From the NCBI RefSeq assembly GCF_009761815.1, contig NZ_RWIN01000141.1, positions 62,001-126,000 of the forward strand: a stretch of 64,000 bases of DNA. The letters run 5' to 3'. Below the pieces are notes generated by a model that was not told the DNA's origin, ran no database searches, and was given only the letters and a program-made list of their open reading frames with translations. The translations under genes and the position numbers were made by a program. Below, piece after piece: positions 59,815 to 64,000 of the stretch (within the stretch, counting starts at the first letter, position 1; each line of letters starts with the position of its first letter). This stretch comes from Pseudomonas sp. PB120 (lineage in GTDB: Bacteria > Pseudomonadota > Gammaproteobacteria > Pseudomonadales > Pseudomonadaceae).

Positions 59815-60624
59815 TCAGTGCTGTCGGTGCAACACCGCCCGGTTCAGCATGCCCTGGTCGGCCACGACCGTCTGGCCGGTCATGATGCGGTTTTGCCGGG
59901 AGGCCAGGAAGGCATAAAGCGGCCCGTGGTCTTCGGGCGTCGGCAGTTCCTTCAACAGGCTGAGCGAACGGAACATCGAGAGAAAGGCCGCCTCGGGAAT
60001 GTCGGATTGCTTCTGGGTCTCCAGCCCGAGTGAACGCGGCCCGCTCAACTGGCTGTTGGCAATCCCGGCCGGTGCAACGGCATTGACCCGTACATGGGGC
60101 GCGAATTCGAACGCCAGCTGGTTGACCAGGCTTCGGATCGCGCCCTTGCTCGCGCTGTACACCGCACCGCCACCATCGGCGGCATAGGCCGCGGTCGATG
60201 TGGTCAGGACCATGGCGCCTTCGCTCGCGCGCAGCAGGTTGAAGAACACCCGGGCCGACAACAGATAACCTTTCACGTTGACCTGCATCACCTCGTCGAA
60301 CAGTGCGTCCAGTCGTTCCTCCGGCATCTCCAGCAACGGTACGTTACCGTCGAAGATGCCTTGCGCGCCGATCAGCGCATCGAGCCGGCCAAACCGCGAC
60401 AGCACGGCCTCACGGCAGGCGCGCAGGTCGGCAAGGCGCGTGACGTCGCCCTGGACCACCAGCACGTCAGGACCGAACTCTTCACGCAGCCGCGCGACTT
60501 TTTCGGCGGAGATTTCAAAGATTGCCACCTGCGCGCCCTCCTCCAGGCAGTGGCGCGCCAGGCCCAGGCCCAGGCCGGAGCCCCCCCCGGTCACCAGGAC
60601 AACATGTTCGTTCAACACCTTCAT
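59815..60624 (-). CDS. BphB-like cis-dihydrodiol dehydrogenase (SDR)
   Basis: A 269-residue classical SDR: TGGGSGLG (12-19), the catalytic YSASK and the ends ELPTPEDHGPLYAFLASRQN. The framework (FDEVMQVNVKGYLLSA, LAFEFAPHVRVNAVAPAGI, LSGPRSLG) parallels cis-2,3-dihydrodiol dehydrogenases such as BphB/HcaB, which re-aromatise the product of a ring-hydroxylating dioxygenase. Start ATG 60624 inside a much longer frame. It is 16 bp after the monooxygenase gene, so they form an operon. Confidence 0.82.
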   Translation of the reverse strand: MKVLNEHVVLVTGGGSGLGLGLARHCLEEGAQVAIFEISAEKVARLREEFGPDVLVVQGDVTRLADLRACREAVLSRFGRLDALIGAQGIFDGNVPLLEMPEERLDALFDEVMQVNVKGYLLSARVFFNLLRASEGAMVLTTSTAAYAADGGGAVYSASKGAIRSLVNQLAFEFAPHVRVNAVAPAGIANSQLSGPRSLGLETQKQSDIPEAAFLSMFRSLSLLKELPTPEDHGPLYAFLASRQNRIMTGQTVVADQGMLNRAVLHRQH

Positions 60625-60640
60625 CACTTGCTCCCTCGGT

Positions 60641-61771
60641 TCAGATTGGCTGGGCCAGCGCGGCAAACGACGCATGCATGATGCGCATGTGCTCGCCCTT
60701 GTCACCGCCGTTGATCTCGATTTCGCCCAGGCGCATGGAGTTTTCCACCACCATCCGACAGCGCTCCCATCGACGTTGCTGGAAACTGTCCAGTGCAGCG
60801 GCCAGGCTGGATGCCGTGTCCAGCTCTTCAGCCAGCACGATGGCATCTTCAATGCCGATGCAGGCGCCAGAAGCCAGGTGCGGGGTCGTGGCGTGTACCG
60901 CGTCGCCAATCAATACTGCACGGCCGCGGTACCAGGGCCGGTCGACCAACAGGCCTTCCAGCGGGCGGAAAATCACCAGGGAATCTTCATTGAGCATCTC
61001 GTTGGCGTGACGTACGTCAGGAGCGGAAAAGGCGTCGAGCAAGCCCTTGAGCCGTGACAGGAATTGCTCTGGCGCCACAAAGTCGTTCACCGGCCGGTCT
61101 TCATTGACGAACAAATACATCTCGTCCCTGGACACCGGGTTCAGGCCGACCTTCAGGTGATCGCCGACCCACAACATGGTGCAGGTGATCGACGCCGGAC
61201 GCGGCAACACCGCACGCCACACGCCCTGCCCGCTGTAACGCGGTCGAGGGGCGTCAGGCAGCAGGCGCTCGCGCATCGGGGAATACAAACCGTCAGCGCC
61301 AATCAGCAAATCGTAGCGACGACGCGTACCGTCCGTGAAGTCCACCGTGACGCCGTCGGCATCCTGCTCCAGCGCGCTCAGTGTGCAACCCAGACGCACA
61401 TCGGTGCCGCTGGCGCGGGTGGCATCGGCCAGTATTTTTGCCAGCACCGGACGCATCACCGCACCACTGCCCGGCACCTCTTCGCCAGCGACGCGTGGCG
61501 TCGGAACCTGGGTCAGCAACGTGCCGTCCGGGGAATAAATATCCAGGCCGTCGCAGGCATAACCTTCTTCGAGAAAGCGCTCCAGAATGCCAAGCGTGCG
61601 AAACGCTCGCAGTGTCGGGCCACCGATGCTGATGCCGGCGCCGTAGTTGCGCCAGTCTGGGTCAATTTCCACCAGGTCCACGGCAATACCGCGCTTGCGC
61701 AGCTCGATGGCCGCCGACATACCGGAAAAACCACCGCCGACCACCAGGGCCGATTGAATGAGTGCAGCCAT
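60641..61771 (-). CDS. FAD-dependent monooxygenase
   Basis: A 376-residue class A flavin monooxygenase: GGGFSG (12-17), DGLYSPMRERLLPDAP (the DG motif), and LIGDAVHATTPHLASGACIG. Likely hydroxylates an aromatic or N-heterocyclic acid. GGAGAG before the ATG at 61771; TTG in the longer frame is not needed. An AACAATAA motif lies about 50 bases upstream. Divergent from the alpha/beta hydrolase gene with a 254-bp promoter region. Confidence 0.86.
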   Translation of the reverse strand: MAALIQSALVVGGGFSGMSAAIELRKRGIAVDLVEIDPDWRNYGAGISIGGPTLRAFRTLGILERFLEEGYACDGLDIYSPDGTLLTQVPTPRVAGEEVPGSGAVMRPVLAKILADATRASGTDVRLGCTLSALEQDADGVTVDFTDGTRRRYDLLIGADGLYSPMRERLLPDAPRPRYSGQGVWRAVLPRPASITCTMLWVGDHLKVGLNPVSRDEMYLFVNEDRPVNDFVAPEQFLSRLKGLLDAFSAPDVRHANEMLNEDSLVIFRPLEGLLVDRPWYRGRAVLIGDAVHATTPHLASGACIGIEDAIVLAEELDTASSLAAALDSFQQRRWERCRMVVENSMRLGEIEINGGDKGEHMRIMHASFAALAQPI

Positions 61772-62025
61772 GTGACTCTCCAACGGCGCGGGATAAGCCC
61801 GTCCCGGGCCGCCTATTGTTATTGTTGAAATCGCCGCGATGGTTCATGGCGCGGCTTCGGGCCAGCCTTGATCCTACAGGCGTGCAACGCCGCGCACTCC
61901 CGCAAAAAACGCAACGCAGCTTTCTATCGGCAGCCATGCACTGGCCGGATAGCAGCCATCCAGCTCATCGCCTACCTCCGCCTCCAGTCCGTTCGTAACC
62001 TACGGCCAGCGAAGGAGTCCGTTCA

Positions 62026-62805
62026 ATGAAAACATTACCCACATTCCATCATGTCATCAGCGGGCCGGCGAATGCGCCCTGGCTGACGTTTATTCCCGGC
62101 ATCGGCAATGATGCCGAGTTCTGGGCCGACCAGGCCGTGGCGCTGTCGGCGCATTTTCGCGTGCTGCGTTTCGATCCCTGGGGCCACGGCCACAGCCCGG
62201 CGCCGCCGCAGGACTGCCAATTTGCCGACATCCGGGACGGCGTCGTGCAGTTATGGGATCACCTGGGCATTGAGCGTTGTGCCGTGGTGGGCCTAGGCTT
62301 CGGCGGTTCATTGGCCCTGGCGCTTGGCCTGGACTACCCCGAGCGGGTCACGCGTATCGCCGCCTTCTGCTGCCGTCCCCGTCAGCCCGATGAGCGCCGC
62401 GAGTTCTGGCGCGGTCGCTGCGATGCCGCGCAGGCTCAGGGCATCAACAAACTGGCCGACGTCACGGTTGACCGCTGGTTGAGTGTCGACTTCCGCGCCA
62501 GCCATCCCCAAGTGGACAGCCTGCTGCGCCGCATGATGAAAAATACCAGCCTGGAAGGCTACCTGGCGTACGTGCGCGCCTTCATCGAGATGGACTTCAG
62601 TGCGCGCTTCCCCGAGCTTCGCGTGCCCACCCTGCTGGTGGCTGCCGAGCATGATCACGGCGGCGGTCCGGTCGCCGACATGCAGGCGATGGCCGCGCGA
62701 AATCCGAACACCGAGTTACAGGTCATCGCGAACGTCGGGCACATCTGCAACCACGAAGCGCCTGCGGCCGTCGAGCAACTGCTGCACCGATTCTTCCAGC
62801 AATAA
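62026..62805 (+). CDS. Alpha/beta-hydrolase-fold protein lacking the nucleophile serine
   Basis: A 259-residue protein with the layout of 3-oxoadipate enol-lactonase-like hydrolases: oxyanion region TFIPGIGNDAEFW, DPWGHGHSPAP, and a His near the end (NVGHICNHEAP). At the nucleophile elbow the sequence is VVGLGFGG, with Gly91 where G-x-S-x-G needs Ser. The neighbouring sequence is intact and the codon is GGC, so a single sequencing error would not restore Ser (two base changes are needed). GAAGGAG precedes the ATG. Confidence 0.84.
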   Translation: MKTLPTFHHVISGPANAPWLTFIPGIGNDAEFWADQAVALSAHFRVLRFDPWGHGHSPAPPQDCQFADIRDGVVQLWDHLGIERCAVVGLGFGGSLALALGLDYPERVTRIAAFCCRPRQPDERREFWRGRCDAAQAQGINKLADVTVDRWLSVDFRASHPQVDSLLRRMMKNTSLEGYLAYVRAFIEMDFSARFPELRVPTLLVAAEHDHGGGPVADMQAMAARNPNTELQVIANVGHICNHEAPAAVEQLLHRFFQQ

Positions 62806-62859
62806 TCACCGGCCGGCGCTCATACCGCCGGCCTGCCTACAAACGACAGAGACAACAAA

Positions 62860-64000
62860 ATGACAAAACATGTCGTTATCGTCGGCGCTGGGCATGGCGG
62901 GGTCAGCCTCTGCGCGGCCCTGCGTGCACAGGACTTCGCCGGCACGATTACCCTGCTCAGCGACGAGGGCGATCTGCCCTATCACCGCCCGCCATTGTCC
63001 AAGGCCTTTCTGACCAACGACACCGCCGAAGCCGAGACCAGACTGCTGCTCGAACCGCCACATTTCTACGATGAACAACGCATCGACCTGCGCTTGAACA
63101 CCCGGGTCAATGCCCTTGATACGCACACGCAAACGCTGCACCTGGACAACGGCAGCGTGTTGCCTTACGACCAACTGGTACTGGCCACCGGCGCCCGCGC
63201 ACGCACCCTGCCACTGCCGGGCAGTACGCTGGACGGCGTTGTGCAATTGCGCACCCTCGAACAGGCCCGCACATTGCGCCAGCGTCTGGCGAGCTGTCAG
63301 TCCATCGTCATCGTCGGCGGTGGCTTCATTGGCCTGGAAATCGCTGCCACCGCGCGCAAGCTCGGGAAACAGGTCACGGTGCTGGAAACCGCGTCCCGTA
63401 TCATGGAGCGCTCGGTGTCACCGCAGGTCTCGGCCTATGTGACCGGTAAGCATCGCGAACAGGGGATCACCCTCGAACTCGACAGCACCGTGAAGGCCTT
63501 TCTCGGCGACAACGGCCAGGTGAGCGCTGTGCGCACCGACACCGCGCAATGGCCGGCCGACCTGGTGATCGTTGGTGCCGGCTCGCTGCCCAACAGCGAG
63601 CTGGCGCAGGACGCGGGTATCGCCTGTGCCAACGGCATCCTGGTCGATGCACAGATGCGCACGTCGGCACCCAACGTGTTTGCCATCGGTGACTGCGTGG
63701 CCTTCGAAAACCGCTACGCCGAGAACGCCCGCCTGCGCCTGGAATCGATCCAGAACGCCAATGACCAGGCACGCCTGGTGGCGCGCTTGATCCTTGGCGA
63801 AACGCAAGGCTATGACGCGTTGCCCTGGTTCTGGAGTGACCAGGGCGAGGTCAGATTGCAAATGGTCGGCCTGTCGGTGGGCCGCACTCACTGCGTGATC
63901 CGTGGCGAACCCGAGGGCGGTCGCTTTTCGGTATTCCACTACCGCGACAGCACCCTGATTGCAGTCGACTCAATCAATCAGCCACTCGAACACATCCTCA
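62860..64000 (+). CDS. FAD/NAD ferredoxin reductase (BphA4/HcaD type), 3' end beyond window
   Basis: An open frame of 380 residues from the ATG at 62860 to the end of the window without a stop. FAD motif GAGHGG (9-14), PYHRPPLSKAFL, LVLATGARARTLPLPG, NAD motif VIVGGGFIGLEIAATA, and FAIGDCVAFEN mark it as the reductase component of a Rieske dioxygenase or P450 system. About 20-30 residues should be missing at the end. It follows the hydrolase gene by 54 bp. The oxygenase itself was not found and may lie to the right of the window. Confidence 0.9.
   Translation, partial: MTKHVVIVGAGHGGVSLCAALRAQDFAGTITLLSDEGDLPYHRPPLSKAFLTNDTAEAETRLLLEPPHFYDEQRIDLRLNTRVNALDTHTQTLHLDNGSVLPYDQLVLATGARARTLPLPGSTLDGVVQLRTLEQARTLRQRLASCQSIVIVGGGFIGLEIAATARKLGKQVTVLETASRIMERSVSPQVSAYVTGKHREQGITLELDSTVKAFLGDNGQVSAVRTDTAQWPADLVIVGAGSLPNSELAQDAGIACANGILVDAQMRTSAPNVFAIGDCVAFENRYAENARLRLESIQNANDQARLVARLILGETQGYDALPWFWSDQGEVRLQMVGLSVGRTHCVIRGEPEGGRFSVFHYRDSTLIAVDSINQPLEHIL

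Noticed and set aside
1..64000. CRISPR array, tRNA/rRNA genes, prophage or integrative element
   Set aside because: No regularly spaced repeats, cloverleaf sequences, integrase or phage structural genes were recognised anywhere.

Overview
The window looks like a chromosomal segment of a Pseudomonas of the fluorescens group. This is inferred from gene content (OprD porin, FecI/FecR/FecA-type surface signalling, a DUF6124 protein with its leader, many LysR regulators) and from three 100-bp REP doublets (REPINs) built on the GGAGCGAGC/GCTCGC palindrome. No rRNA, tRNA, CRISPR array or intact insertion sequence was recognised. Nearly all of the window is accessory metabolism: scavenging of organic phosphorus, iron uptake and catabolism of aromatic compounds.

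Region 1 (1-12.2 kb) is mixed: the tail of a LysR gene, an SDR/AraC divergent pair, a graveyard of two broken LysR genes head to head (2268-3078), an MFS symporter, a YdeI-like protein, a LysE exporter, an alpha/beta-hydrolase-like lipoprotein, a DUF6124 gene behind a highly structured leader (8080-8193), a Sel1-repeat protein, a small exported protein and a chemoreceptor.

Region 2 (12.3-22.1 kb) is a phosphonate island: two related LysR regulators, PhnD-PhnC-PhnE importer, a phosphonate-type iron alcohol dehydrogenase, an OPA-family transporter, phosphonoacetaldehyde hydrolase PhnX and an exported sulfatase-superfamily hydrolase. No 2-aminoethylphosphonate transaminase (PhnW) is present, so a route through 2-hydroxyethylphosphonate is possible.

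Region 3 (22.1-34.3 kb) has an orphan betaine-type binding protein next to a 2-oxoglutarate oxygenase, an OprD porin, a Fur-box-bearing siderophore module (TonB receptor, FhuF-like reductase, SbmA/YddA-like ABC protein), a DUF4405 membrane protein and an ABC ATPase.

Region 4 (34.3-50.8 kb) is a large aromatic-degradation locus. A six-gene operon (FAH-family hydrolase, HmgA, MhpA/MhaA-like hydroxylase, MetA-type porin, MFS importer, second flavin monooxygenase) runs leftwards. A five-gene operon (dienelactone hydrolase, DUF3500, SDR, NTF2-like, second FAH) runs rightwards. Between them lie a NIPSNAP gene, a HupE metal permease, a TetR/MFS efflux pair and an IclR regulator. A palindrome of the form TTTCC-N7-GGAAA recurs in front of the two operons and hupE, with a degenerate copy before the NIPSNAP gene, and probably marks the IclR regulon.

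Region 5 (51.0-58.6 kb) has a large HBM-type chemoreceptor and an iron-starvation cell-surface signalling set: sigma factor, FecR, FecA-type receptor and a translationally coupled di-heme peroxidase.

Region 6 (58.7-64.0 kb) starts another aromatic cluster: LysR, BphB-like dihydrodiol dehydrogenase, flavin monooxygenase, an alpha/beta-hydrolase-fold protein lacking its nucleophile, and a BphA4/HcaD-like ferredoxin reductase cut by the window end. AAnAAnAA motifs (the Crc/Hfq catabolite-repression signature) sit at the translation starts of many of the catabolic genes.
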